Below, piece by piece: positions 10,547 to 19,594 of a DNA stretch of 41,009 nucleotides. Position 1 is the first letter of the stretch. Each line of letters opens with the position of its first letter. Under the pieces are notes generated by a model. It did no database searches. It was not told the origin of the DNA and saw only the letters and a program-made list of their open reading frames with translations. Source of the DNA: Opitutales bacterium (lineage in GTDB: Bacteria > Verrucomicrobiota > Verrucomicrobiia > Opitutales > Coraliomargaritaceae). The position numbers and the translations under genes are program-made. The stretch spans positions 1 to 41,009 of the forward strand of contig JABBCA010000043.1 in the NCBI GenBank assembly GCA_018607135.1. The letters are read 5' to 3'.

Positions 10547-11367
10547 ATTAATTTGGCCATTTCCGCCCGAAAGGTCTGCGTCCCTGCATAGTATGGGCTG
10601 AAGGTCATCGACGGATGAAACGTCCTCATCGGAAATGGAGTTTCTTTAATAAATGTAAACTCAATCCCAACAGCCGCACATAATGCAAACGCAGCGGCAA
10701 TATCCCACACTTTAACACGATCATCAAAAACACCGCTTAAATAACCAGTCGCCACATACGCTGCAGTTAAAGCGCCACTACCTAAGCACCTCACTCGATA
10801 GTTTTCCAAAAGCGGACCGATCTGCTGCAGTCGTTCCTGAGCAATAGGAAAATGCAATCCCACCATGGACTGCGCCTCTGCCGCGAGATCATTCCTATTT
10901 AATTTCTTAAGATCACGCTGCAAGCCGCGACCAGGTCCACCTTCCAGTAAAGCACCAGTGCTATGATCGTAGATAAAGCCATAAATTGGAGTGCCATAAT
11001 GCAATAACGCTAGCGAGATCGCACAAACTGGAAAACCGAGTGCAAAATTATTCGTGCCATCTATAGGATCAACTACCCATGCAAACATAGCGTCGAGCTG
11101 CAACTCCTCATCCTGCGGGCTGGCCTCTTCACTGCAGTAGTCATCCTCAGGGAAATCACGACGCAGTTCCGCAAAGATTTTTTCTGAGATTGCAAAGTCT
11201 GCAAAAGTTACGCGTGTATCGTCTTCCTTCCACTCGCTGGCCACCTGACCGAACTGACGATCAAAAAATGCAATTTGATCACGCACCGCTACACGTCCAG
11301 CGTTGATTCGGTGCCGAGTCTGTAGATCGAATCGAGCCTGAGCTTGCCTATTTGTATTTCGTGTCAT
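10543..11367 (-). CDS. Inositol monophosphatase-family phosphatase
   Basis: This 274-residue Mg-dependent phosphatase belongs to the IMPase/HisN/CysQ superfamily. Motifs are SEEAS (metal ligand Glu), the core WVVDPIDGTNNFALGFP and WDIAAAFALCAAVG. Members hydrolyse inositol-1-phosphate, histidinol phosphate or PAP. The motifs alone do not decide between SuhB-, HisN- and CysQ-like roles. The gene is convergent with the HAD phosphatase and overlaps it by 4 bp at the stop codons. It is divergent from the secreted nuclease gene, with about 100 bp between starts. A second, more divergent member of the same fold is encoded at 38738-39757. Confidence 0.9.
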   Translation of the reverse strand: MTRNTNRQAQARFDLQTRHRINAGRVAVRDQIAFFDRQFGQVASEWKEDDTRVTFADFAISEKIFAELRRDFPEDDYCSEEASPQDEELQLDAMFAWVVDPIDGTNNFALGFPVCAISLALLHYGTPIYGFIYDHSTGALLEGGPGRGLQRDLKKLNRNDLAAEAQSMVGLHFPIAQERLQQIGPLLENYRVRCLGSGALTAAYVATGYLSGVFDDRVKVWDIAAAFALCAAVGIEFTFIKETPFPMRTFHPSMTFSPYYAGTQTFRAEMAKLI

Positions 11368-11471
11368 CTCTCATCACCACTCAAGGGCACCAGCACTACA
11401 GGACAAGGGCAAAGCACTTTCAATCGAAAGAATCCATCCCGTTCTTGCCAGCAGGCGCTTCTGCGCTACTA

Positions 11472-12641
11472 ATGGCACATTATATGCGTTTTCTGCTGAA
11501 CACGATACTACTATGCACCATCACTGCAGCACTCCATGCGGCTAACAAAGAAGTTGGCGTTTGGGAAGTCCTCGAAGGCTGTAGATTGATACCGTCTGAC
11601 CTGAATGACGGCGACAGTTTCATGATTCAATATGGTGAAAACAAAGCCATTTTCAGGCTCTATTACGTAGACGCACCTGAAACCAATGCCGTTTATGCGG
11701 ATCGTGTGCGTGATCAAGCCCGCTACTTCTCTATTCCCGAGCAAGACGTGATCGTATCTGGTGAACTCGCGTCACAATTCACAAAGCTCTTTCTTCGTGG
11801 CGAATTCACCCTGTATACTAAATGGGAAGATGCTCGCGGTGGTAGTAAACAACGTTACTACGGACTCATTAAAAAAGATGGAAACTACCTCTCCTCTGAG
11901 TTGGTAAAAAACGGCCTTGCCCGCATCTACGGAATGCCCACCAAGCAAGCGTGGCCGACGGGCTACAATCCGCGCACATTCCTCAGCCGACTCAAAAATT
12001 CCGAGCGCATCGCTCAGCGTGCACGCACCGGAATCTGGGCAGTTGCTGGTAGCTCAAAACAGATGGCTGGGCTCAACTCTCTAGGCAATCATACCGAAAC
12101 AGTCGCTGGCGTCCAAACCACAACAACAGTCAGTTCACACAACCGAGGCTCCAGCAAGACTGGCATGGTCAACGTAAATACTGCCACGGCCGCAGAGCTC
12201 GAAACCCTTCCAGGTATCGGCCCAGCGCTGGCACAATCAATCATACAAGCACGGCCAATCGAAACGATAGCATCGCTGGTGGAGATTTCAGGAATCAGCG
12301 ACAAGAAGCTAGCAGCTTTTCAGTCTCTCATCATTGTCGTAGAACCACCGCCACCGGCAAACACTGTAGACTTCTATTTAGCCGACCTCGAAAACCATTT
12401 AAACACGCAAGTCACACTTTCTATTCAATCCGTTAGCAGCAACGAAAGTGTGAGTCCTGAAACTTTCCGCTCGGTGACATTGCATACGGCTTCTGGCGGA
12501 GAATCTGGAGGAAGTATCACCGCATTTATCCCTGACGAATTTTACGACTCCTTTATTCAATTTTACCGCGAACCCAATCGAGAACTTACAGGCTTACTCT
12601 ATGACCGCGATGGAGAGACCGTTTTCGTTTACCAACGCTAA
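11472..12641 (+). CDS. Secreted staphylococcal-nuclease-like protein fused to a ComEA-type HhH domain
   Basis: This is a predicted exported nuclease of 389 residues from the ATG at 11472; ATG 11484 is an equally possible start, and the frame further upstream runs into the divergent gene's start. A signal peptide (MRFLLNTILLCTITAALHA) precedes an SNase domain (about 30-190). The catalytic set of Staphylococcus nuclease is recognisable: D46/D48 (NDGDSF), R62 (IFRL), D67 and E70 (VDAPET), and R128 (KQRYYG). Residues about 231-290 form a ComEA-like double helix-hairpin-helix (VNVNTATAAELETLPGIGPA, then EISGISDKKLAAF), which binds DNA without sequence preference. A C-terminal domain of about 90 residues is unrecognised. 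The polyphosphate kinase gene follows 34 bp later. Confidence 0.88.
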   Translation: MAHYMRFLLNTILLCTITAALHAANKEVGVWEVLEGCRLIPSDLNDGDSFMIQYGENKAIFRLYYVDAPETNAVYADRVRDQARYFSIPEQDVIVSGELASQFTKLFLRGEFTLYTKWEDARGGSKQRYYGLIKKDGNYLSSELVKNGLARIYGMPTKQAWPTGYNPRTFLSRLKNSERIAQRARTGIWAVAGSSKQMAGLNSLGNHTETVAGVQTTTTVSSHNRGSSKTGMVNVNTATAAELETLPGIGPALAQSIIQARPIETIASLVEISGISDKKLAAFQSLIIVVEPPPPANTVDFYLADLENHLNTQVTLSIQSVSSNESVSPETFRSVTLHTASGGESGGSITAFIPDEFYDSFIQFYREPNRELTGLLYDRDGETVFVYQR

Positions 12642-12675
12642 CTCCTCATTTATCTATAAACTATTTCCATTCACT

Positions 12676-13494
12676 ATGAGCTTAAAAAAATACAACCGCT
12701 ATCGGATCAAAAAAGGGCAAAATGACGTCCTTAGTAAAGTATCTTCAGACCCATGGGATGATCTACCGAAGACCAAAGAAGAGGCCAGTATTGAATTACA
12801 CAATCTCCATATACAATTGGGTGATTTGCAGCAAAAGTTCTTCGTGGATCGCCGGAAAAAGCTCTTATTTGTCCTTCAAGGCATGGACACCAGTGGTAAA
12901 AACGGGACCATCAAAAATGTATTTCGTGGCGTCAACCCGCAAGGAGTGCACGTAGCTAGCTTTGAGAAACCATCTACACGCGAGATCAACCACGATTACC
13001 TCTGGCGCGTGCACAAGCGCACACCTGCCAATGGCGAGATCATGATATTTGATCGAAGTCACTACGAAGATGTATTGGCAGTGCGCGTCAACAACCTCAA
13101 ACCGGAAGCAGTCTGGCGTAAGCGCTTTCGTCACATCAACGAGTTCGAACAACTGCTAGTGGATGAGGACACTGTCATCGTAAAGTTCTTCTTGCACATT
13201 GATAAAGTCACTCAAAAGCAGCGCCTACAAAACCGCCTCGATACACCTGCAAAGAATTGGAAATTTGATTCTTCTGACATTGTAGCGCGCAGTAAATGGG
13301 AAGACTACTTCGAGGCTTACCAAGAAGTATTTGAAAAGACGAGTAAGCCACACGCTCCTTGGTTTATCATACCTGCCAATAAGAAGTGGGCCCGTAATAT
13401 TTTAGTCGCTCGCATCGTGGTTGCCTGCTTGGAAGACATGCATTTGAGCTACCCTGAAGTCGATTACGATCCAAGCAAAGTAGAGATTGAATAA
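12676..13494 (+). CDS. ppk2: Polyphosphate kinase 2 family protein (class III-like)
   Basis: PPK2 enzymes transfer phosphate between inorganic polyphosphate and nucleotides. The start at 12676 (MSLKKYNRYRIKKG) gives 272 residues, the usual one-domain length. Walker A is GMDTSGKNGT (69-78), and the lid and Walker B region reads IFDRSHYEDVLAVRV. The C-terminal part (VIVKFFLHIDKVTQKQRLQ, then FIIPANKKWARN) resembles, from memory, the class III enzymes such as Meiothermus ruber PPK2, which make ADP and ATP from AMP. Class assignment is inference; family assignment is firm. The 34-bp gap to the nuclease gene suggests one transcript. Confidence 0.95.
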   Translation: MSLKKYNRYRIKKGQNDVLSKVSSDPWDDLPKTKEEASIELHNLHIQLGDLQQKFFVDRRKKLLFVLQGMDTSGKNGTIKNVFRGVNPQGVHVASFEKPSTREINHDYLWRVHKRTPANGEIMIFDRSHYEDVLAVRVNNLKPEAVWRKRFRHINEFEQLLVDEDTVIVKFFLHIDKVTQKQRLQNRLDTPAKNWKFDSSDIVARSKWEDYFEAYQEVFEKTSKPHAPWFIIPANKKWARNILVARIVVACLEDMHLSYPEVDYDPSKVEIE

Positions 13495-13630
13495 GGTTCA
13501 TGGAGAAGATTTGTCATTCCGTATACATTCCAACCACTCCAATATTGATTTTTTGCCACTTTGTGGGTTCTCGCTCACATTGCAGTCCATACAGAAAAAG
13601 TGACACAATGCGCTGTGTAAGCTAAAACAC

Positions 13631-13823
13631 ATGACGCGTCCAAGTAAGGTCTCTTTCCTTAGAGACCATCATTCAGCGTCTCATAGGGACAACACCTCAG
13701 ATTTATCTAGCAGAAGAAAATGAGACTCTACGCGAACGAATCGTTTCGAGCTTTGGGGATCGCTATCTCATTCAAAATAGAATGAAAAAACGACCACTTG
13801 ATCATAATCTGCGCGACGCTTGA
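13631..13823 (+). pseudogene. Possible frameshifted remnant of a small gene
   Basis: An ATG at 13631 opens MTRPSKVSFLRDHH in one frame. Another frame, open from 13635 to the TGA at 13821-13823, gives a sensible-looking peptide (about 53 residues after the overlap) containing AEENETLRERIVSSFGDRY and NRMKKRPLDHNLRDA, but it has no upstream start codon. Joining the two near the 13648-13667 hairpin would make one continuous short protein. The MTRP start is loosely reminiscent of REP-associated transposases, but no catalytic motif is visible. I cannot name the family, and the open stretch may be chance. Confidence 0.25.
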
Positions 13824-13962
13824 AAACCAATAAGCGCAACTTTCAAAACAAGACGAAAATCGTAAATCATCAGCTAAAAGCATTCGAATGCACACGGATA
13901 CGTCCTTTTATCAGTGCGTTAACTAAACCAATACGTATAGTTACCAACACTACGCACTACTA

Positions 13963-13980
13963 TATAGATTCGCATCTATA
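13963..13980 (+). promoter_or_regulatory. 5' leader hairpin of the DUF1800 gene
   Basis: TATAGAT-TCGC-ATCTATA forms a perfect 7-bp stem with a 4-nt loop, ending 20 bp before the ATG at 14001. The leader between hairpin and ATG has no Shine-Dalgarno core. The hairpin could protect or present the translation start; alternatively its TATAGAT half could be a -10 element. Confidence 0.35.
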
Positions 13981-14000
13981 CACTACCATCCTGTTCACTC

Positions 14001-17000
14001 ATGAATGTGTTAAACCGCATTACTTTTTGCCTAAGTGTTGGCATTCTCATTCATTCTTCATCTCACGCTATTGATGAAAATAGTAACGGCCTAAGTGACG
14101 TCTGGGAACAACGCTTTAACGCCAGCAGCCTCGTCCTCGGTGATGATGACGATGCGGACAGTTTTACCAACCTCGAAGAATGCATAGCTGGCACCGATCC
14201 ATATGACAGTGGTGATCGTCCAGCACTCATTCCAGTAGTCACTCAAAATAGCCTGGATGACATCCACTTAAGCTTTCAAACGCTTCAAGGAAAACACTAT
14301 GGAGTGAACCACTCTCAAGACCTAAACGCATTCTCCCCGATTAACTCTGGATGGCCAGGTGATGGGAATGACCGCGAACTCTTCATTCAAAAAGACGGCG
14401 TCGCAAAAACAATTAGCCCAATACAAATCGATTTTTGGGCTGACCTTCCCGCAAACACTGTTGATGCCTTGAAAGGATTGAGCACCCCCGCTGGAGACAT
14501 GACCTTCCCTCAGAGGCCAAACGGAACCACTTTCCAAGCGAAGCCAGAAGCTCCAAACTTTTTAGCGACTGGCTATGGTGCCCAAATGAGGTTTTGGATC
14601 ACGCCGCCTCAAGCAGGAAACTACACCTTCTATCTTAGCTCCGGAGGTCCAGCTGAAGTCTTCATCAATGCCCCGCTCGCAGTGGCTCCTCCGTTTAAAG
14701 TAGCTGAAGTGCTTCCGGCGCAAACAGGCATCGAACTCAACGAATGGGAAACCTACGCAACTCAGCGTTCGGCACAATTACCGTTAACACTAGCTGCCCC
14801 TTACCTAATTACGATCAATTACGTCAGCACCATCCCGGGGCAACACGTGCAAATCGCATGGTCTGGGCCTGGCCTCAATGGCATTGAACTGATTGATTCA
14901 GAGGATCTCGCCAAACTGTTCTTCCACAGTGAAACGAAAGCACTCAGCACACTCTTTGAACACGACTACGATAGTGTCGGGCAAACGGGAAAGCTCTGGC
15001 CGCTAAACACAACACTTGTGACTGGCACGCCAGATATGACAGGTGATGCCGAGCGCATCGATGCTGACATCGGTGGCTCAAGCGATGAACGTATCCACTA
15101 CACGCCCAGCAGTGAGCACCTTTATGCAACCTGGTTGTTCAACATGGGGGCGGGGGCGCAAGATAACTATCTCTATTGGATGAATGCAAATGACTCCAAC
15201 CAAGAGGGCCCACGTTTCGACATCGAAGATAGCACTGCTGGAACAATTGCGGTGGTGCGTGCAGGTGGTTCCAGCGCCAATGAAGCACAGGTTAACGTCG
15301 AGTTTGATAAAACCTTTCGAATCGAAATGGTCACTACACTCTCAGCCAGTGGGTTTCAGTATAGCACACCAACTGGAACGGTGACCGTGGCCAAAGACAC
15401 CTTTGACTTTTACGTGAGCGACCCAAACGGCAATTTAATTGGCGCTGCAACAGGCCTCAACTTCCGTGACGGCCCAGGAGTAGTTACACAATTAAGTAGC
15501 TTCCGTGTCGCCACACCAAACAATCCCAAAATCGTCTACGACGACTGGGAAATCACCAATGGACTCATACAAGGAAACGGGTTCCTGGTCCAAAACAATG
15601 TCGACTTCGGCAATGGTGCTACACCCAATTTCTTTGAGCTCAACATTCAAGAGTTTGATCAAGATGGCGATGGCATTCCGGACTGGGAAGAACTCGCACT
15701 CGCTGCGCACTATGAGCTACTCTTCTTCGACTCTGAAACCAACAACGGTATACCGGATGCGATTGCGGTCACGAATCTGCTCTCAACTGCGCAAGGTGTG
15801 CCACACATCACACTCTTTGGCTCTGATGCCTGCGCACTTGAGAGCAACTACCCCAACACCATTCCAGATGACGGCGAAATCACCATCACTCGTGAAGGTG
15901 TGCTCACCCCACTGACAGTAAACCTAGAAATCATCCCTCTCGAAAACACAGGAGATACCACCACCATATGTGATGGCACTTGCTGTATGATGGTCGGCAC
16001 CGCAGGCGATGAAGCTGCGGAACTCGAAGACTATCAAATCTTTGATCCAGACGGTAATTTGATCACCAATAGTATTCATTTTGAGTTCGGTGAAACTCAA
16101 AAAGTGCTCACCGTCATCGCAACTGATGATACCATCAACGAATACCCAGAAACACTCAATATTGGCGTCGCTCCCTCTATCGATGGTAGCTACACAATCA
16201 ACGCACTCGTCAATGCCGCATCGATCCAAATCTTTGACCTTCCTGATAATCCAGACAATGTCAGCATCTTCACTGGCACGTTCAGTCAAGACGGCAAGGC
16301 AGTGGTTGCGACCAACGGTTCAGGCTTTGTCACTGCCACACTGAACGGCCCACGCACCGAGCTACGTATTTGGGATGAATTTTCTGGCCTCACCTCCGCA
16401 CAACAAGATTCACATGTGCATAAGTCCACTAATGGTGGCCCAGGTAGCATCATCTACGAAATCACCGAGACGCCAGGTGATCCCGAAACGAACCCGCTCA
16501 ACGGTGCGCTCATTGATTATCCTTGGGACTTGAATGAAAGCTCTGGTGCAGCACCAAGCTCTGGCAGCGGTAGTGCCTCAAGACAAGTGATCATCGATTC
16601 ACTCTTCGGCCAAAACGGCGAAAGTCCTCTCTATCTAAATGTGCACACAGTCGACAATCCAGCGGGCGAGATCTGGGCATTCTTGAATATCTCAGGCGGT
16701 TCTGCGACAGATCCTGGCGAACCGACTCCTGCCGCTGCTCCAGGCTCACTGGACTACCCTCAACTGACGGGTGATCTGCTTGAATCCGAAGTTCGCCGCT
16801 TCCTCAACCAAGCAACTTTCGGTGCAACCGATAGCGATGTCGCGGTGCTCGTTTCAACAATCGAAACCGAGCGCCTCAGCAATCCAAGCTACCATCGAAA
16901 CCAAGCTTACAACGATTGGATTGATGACCAAATGAACCCAGCACTTTATGGTCAGACCTATCTCTTAGAACTGACACTCGCTGCCCACTTCCAACTCGCA

Positions 17001-19589
17001 ACACTTTCAGGTTTTTTTGATTCGGCACTCAACCCTACCGACGGTGTCATACCGACACCACTACGTCCTGCAACATGGCCTACCATTAACCGTAGTGACT
17101 CTAATCCAGAGCACTGGTATCTCGAAACACCGTATCCGTTCAACGACGACGATCTCGACTTGGCCAACCTTAATCAACTACGCTACAACAGTGGCAATGA
17201 TCAACGCCGCCATGCTCACTGGCAAACGATGCTGAATGCCCACGACCAGCTCCGCCAAAAAATGGGGTTTGCCCTACAACAGATCGTAGTCGTCAGTGCC
17301 GAAGCAACTACCATTCGCGATAACGCCTACGGATCCGCTAACTATCAAGACATGCTCAACACGCATGCGTTCTCCCACTACCGAGACATTTTAGGCTTCG
17401 TCAACTGGAGTCCAATCATGGGCCGATGGCTCTCCAGCTTACAAAATCAAAAAGCGATCGACTTCGATGGTGACGGGCTCTTCGACTCCTATCCCGATGA
17501 AAACCTCGCTCGCGAAAACATGCAACTCTTCTCGATTGGCCTTTTCCAAATATGGCCCGATGGCACACTCAAGCTTAGCTCTGAGGGCCTTCCACAGCCA
17601 ACATATTCCAACGATGATATCCGCGAGTTTGCAAAGATCCTGACAGGACAGAGTTTTAGTCAATACGCAGGCAACTCAACGCTTCCGACATGGGGAGGCG
17701 TGCCTTTCACGGCAGATAACTATAACTTTGGTGTCTACTCCGGCGCTAATGGCCCGCTTGCACGCTCCTACCTTTACCCGATGAAAATGTTCGGTGACTA
17801 TCATAGTCTTGGTAGTAAAACGTTTGCTGGAACCACCATCAATAACACTGCGATCACCGACCTTAACTTACAAGGCATCGCTGATATTGAATCCGCCATC
17901 GACTGGCTCGCTGGTGTGCCAGACGATGGGCTGCCCGACTACGACATGGTCAACAGCCATGTCAGCACTCCAGCTTTTATTGCTCGTCGATTGATTCAGC
18001 GTTTTGTCACTTCCAACCCCTCTCGCGACTATTTGCATCGCGTCTCAGATACGTTCAAAGATTCGGAAGGCGATCTAGGACTCACCCTAAAAGCGATCCT
18101 CTTAGATCCAGAGGCACGCACTATTGATGTCGGTAATACCACATTCGGAATGAAAAAGTCGCCACTCGAAGGTTATATCCAATTACTCCGAGCCCTCGAC
18201 GCCTACACCTACTTACCACTTAAATATATTGATGGCACAGCTCCGTATGATTCAGCCGTGGGTGATTATACCAATGCCGATCTCTATATTGAGAATTTTC
18301 AATATCCATCAGCTCAGCTTGCCAATCATCAGGACAATGTGCGCTTCATGCCATCAAGCACATCCACCTCTGGCTCGCAAGGATTGCAAATGGATCCATT
18401 CCGTCAGCAAACTGTATTCAATTTTTACCTACCCGACTTTTCTCCAGGCGGAGTCGTCGGTAATGCTGGCATCGTCGCACCAGAGCTTCAGCTCGCCAAC
18501 GAGCCTGACGTCATTCGCAATATCAACTATTTCCACGACATCATTCGTTATGGCCCAGGGGCCGGGGCCGACGAACTGGGTGGAAACGACATCACTCAGA
18601 ATCTCGCCTTCGGTTTTACCGATATAGAAACGTTTGCCAATAGTCATGACCAACCACGTCTTCCCTTTCAGCAAATGGTCAGCGACTTTTACCCAGCTAC
18701 CGAGCCTGCATCTGCGATCACGACTGCAGCCAATGGAACCACTCAATCGATTACTGGATCGTCTGGAGTTTCGGCGCCACATTGGGTTCGCCTCAGCCGC
18801 ACCGGAGATGTCTTTATCTCCAGCGAATCTGTAGACGGAGTGAACTGGACGGAAATTAGCACACAAGTGCTGCCCATGCACCCAGAAGTATTCATCGGCC
18901 TCGCGGTCACTAGCCATGAGGATGGCGTCTTAACGACCGCTCAATTCAGTAATGTAAACATCACTAATGGCGAGGGCACTTGGTATAGCAGCGACATCGG
19001 TTCAGTTGCCGCTAGTGGCATAACCACCGCTACTGGAGCCAACTCCTTTGATATTCAAGCCTCAGGAGCGGACATTTGGAGCAGTGCGGACGAAGGTCAC
19101 TTCGCCTATCAACTCCTTGATGGTGATGGCGATATCATCGCGCGTGTCGATACCTTGCAAAGCCCAACGCTCACCCACGAATGGGCGAAAGCAGGCGTCA
19201 TGATTCGCGAAACGCTCGCTGCAAATTCGGCCAATACCATGACCCTCGTCAGCGCTTCGAACGGTAGTCGTGCACAAATACGAAGGGTTGAGCGTGGACG
19301 TAGCAGCGAATCCTTCGCCGACGAAGCACTCCTCGATGAGCTCGACCTGCGCCTCACCAATGGTCTCTTCAAACTACGTTACCCTTACGACATATCGGAT
19401 AATGACGATCCCACAATTCACGGTCTCGACGATTTGAATAAGAATCCACGCGAGCTCATCATCGACTCGGTGCACGGCGTCTACGGGGACCCCTACGACG
19501 GCACGAATGATGAAGCCAACCGTATCGATAAACTAGAGGGCATGCTCTATCTCCTCACCTTCTCTCCAGAATACCAAGTTAAGAAATAA
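14001..19589 (+). CDS. Large secreted multidomain DUF1800 protein (PA14, CHRD)
   Basis: A 1862-residue exported protein starting with a signal peptide (about 1-23, ending SSSHA). Domains in order: a Ca-binding-like segment DENSNGLSDVWEQRF (25-70); a PA14-like beta sandwich (about 150-300, core YGAQMRFWITPPQAGNYTFY); a jelly-roll-like region (about 315-525); a second Asp-rich segment FDQDGDGIPDWEE (about 551); a Calx-beta-like region (about 605-750); a CHRD domain (about 754-897, with HVHKS and ending NPAGEIWAFLNIS); then DUF1800 (from about 926 to the end). DUF1800 is interrupted at about 1563-1773 by two half-modules of a carbohydrate-binding-like sandwich (WVRLSRTGD; EWAKAGVMIRE). The DUF1501 gene follows 5 bp later. 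Such pairs are common in Verrucomicrobia and Planctomycetes; the biochemical role is not established. Confidence 0.9.
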   Translation: MNVLNRITFCLSVGILIHSSSHAIDENSNGLSDVWEQRFNASSLVLGDDDDADSFTNLEECIAGTDPYDSGDRPALIPVVTQNSLDDIHLSFQTLQGKHYGVNHSQDLNAFSPINSGWPGDGNDRELFIQKDGVAKTISPIQIDFWADLPANTVDALKGLSTPAGDMTFPQRPNGTTFQAKPEAPNFLATGYGAQMRFWITPPQAGNYTFYLSSGGPAEVFINAPLAVAPPFKVAEVLPAQTGIELNEWETYATQRSAQLPLTLAAPYLITINYVSTIPGQHVQIAWSGPGLNGIELIDSEDLAKLFFHSETKALSTLFEHDYDSVGQTGKLWPLNTTLVTGTPDMTGDAERIDADIGGSSDERIHYTPSSEHLYATWLFNMGAGAQDNYLYWMNANDSNQEGPRFDIEDSTAGTIAVVRAGGSSANEAQVNVEFDKTFRIEMVTTLSASGFQYSTPTGTVTVAKDTFDFYVSDPNGNLIGAATGLNFRDGPGVVTQLSSFRVATPNNPKIVYDDWEITNGLIQGNGFLVQNNVDFGNGATPNFFELNIQEFDQDGDGIPDWEELALAAHYELLFFDSETNNGIPDAIAVTNLLSTAQGVPHITLFGSDACALESNYPNTIPDDGEITITREGVLTPLTVNLEIIPLENTGDTTTICDGTCCMMVGTAGDEAAELEDYQIFDPDGNLITNSIHFEFGETQKVLTVIATDDTINEYPETLNIGVAPSIDGSYTINALVNAASIQIFDLPDNPDNVSIFTGTFSQDGKAVVATNGSGFVTATLNGPRTELRIWDEFSGLTSAQQDSHVHKSTNGGPGSIIYEITETPGDPETNPLNGALIDYPWDLNESSGAAPSSGSGSASRQVIIDSLFGQNGESPLYLNVHTVDNPAGEIWAFLNISGGSATDPGEPTPAAAPGSLDYPQLTGDLLESEVRRFLNQATFGATDSDVAVLVSTIETERLSNPSYHRNQAYNDWIDDQMNPALYGQTYLLELTLAAHFQLATLSGFFDSALNPTDGVIPTPLRPATWPTINRSDSNPEHWYLETPYPFNDDDLDLANLNQLRYNSGNDQRRHAHWQTMLNAHDQLRQKMGFALQQIVVVSAEATTIRDNAYGSANYQDMLNTHAFSHYRDILGFVNWSPIMGRWLSSLQNQKAIDFDGDGLFDSYPDENLARENMQLFSIGLFQIWPDGTLKLSSEGLPQPTYSNDDIREFAKILTGQSFSQYAGNSTLPTWGGVPFTADNYNFGVYSGANGPLARSYLYPMKMFGDYHSLGSKTFAGTTINNTAITDLNLQGIADIESAIDWLAGVPDDGLPDYDMVNSHVSTPAFIARRLIQRFVTSNPSRDYLHRVSDTFKDSEGDLGLTLKAILLDPEARTIDVGNTTFGMKKSPLEGYIQLLRALDAYTYLPLKYIDGTAPYDSAVGDYTNADLYIENFQYPSAQLANHQDNVRFMPSSTSTSGSQGLQMDPFRQQTVFNFYLPDFSPGGVVGNAGIVAPELQLANEPDVIRNINYFHDIIRYGPGAGADELGGNDITQNLAFGFTDIETFANSHDQPRLPFQQMVSDFYPATEPASAITTAANGTTQSITGSSGVSAPHWVRLSRTGDVFISSESVDGVNWTEISTQVLPMHPEVFIGLAVTSHEDGVLTTAQFSNVNITNGEGTWYSSDIGSVAASGITTATGANSFDIQASGADIWSSADEGHFAYQLLDGDGDIIARVDTLQSPTLTHEWAKAGVMIRETLAANSANTMTLVSASNGSRAQIRRVERGRSSESFADEALLDELDLRLTNGLFKLRYPYDISDNDDPTIHGLDDLNKNPRELIIDSVHGVYGDPYDGTNDEANRIDKLEGMLYLLTFSPEYQVKK

Positions 19590-19594
19590 CCATT

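Larger units (their letters stand above)
13495..14000. other. 506-bp region between ppk2 and the DUF1800 gene
   Basis: No intact gene is supported. The region holds a hairpin (GGTCTCT-TTCCTT-AGAGACC, 13648-13667) without a T-run, a short open stretch that looks like a broken gene (13631-13823), and an A/T-rich leader with a hairpin immediately upstream of the DUF1800 gene. The remainder shows nothing I can name. Confidence 0.6.

Noticed and set aside
18429-18917. 162-codon antisense frame in the DUF1800 gene
   Set aside because: Shadow frame with no start context or family motif; the sense frame is continuous and has clear domains.
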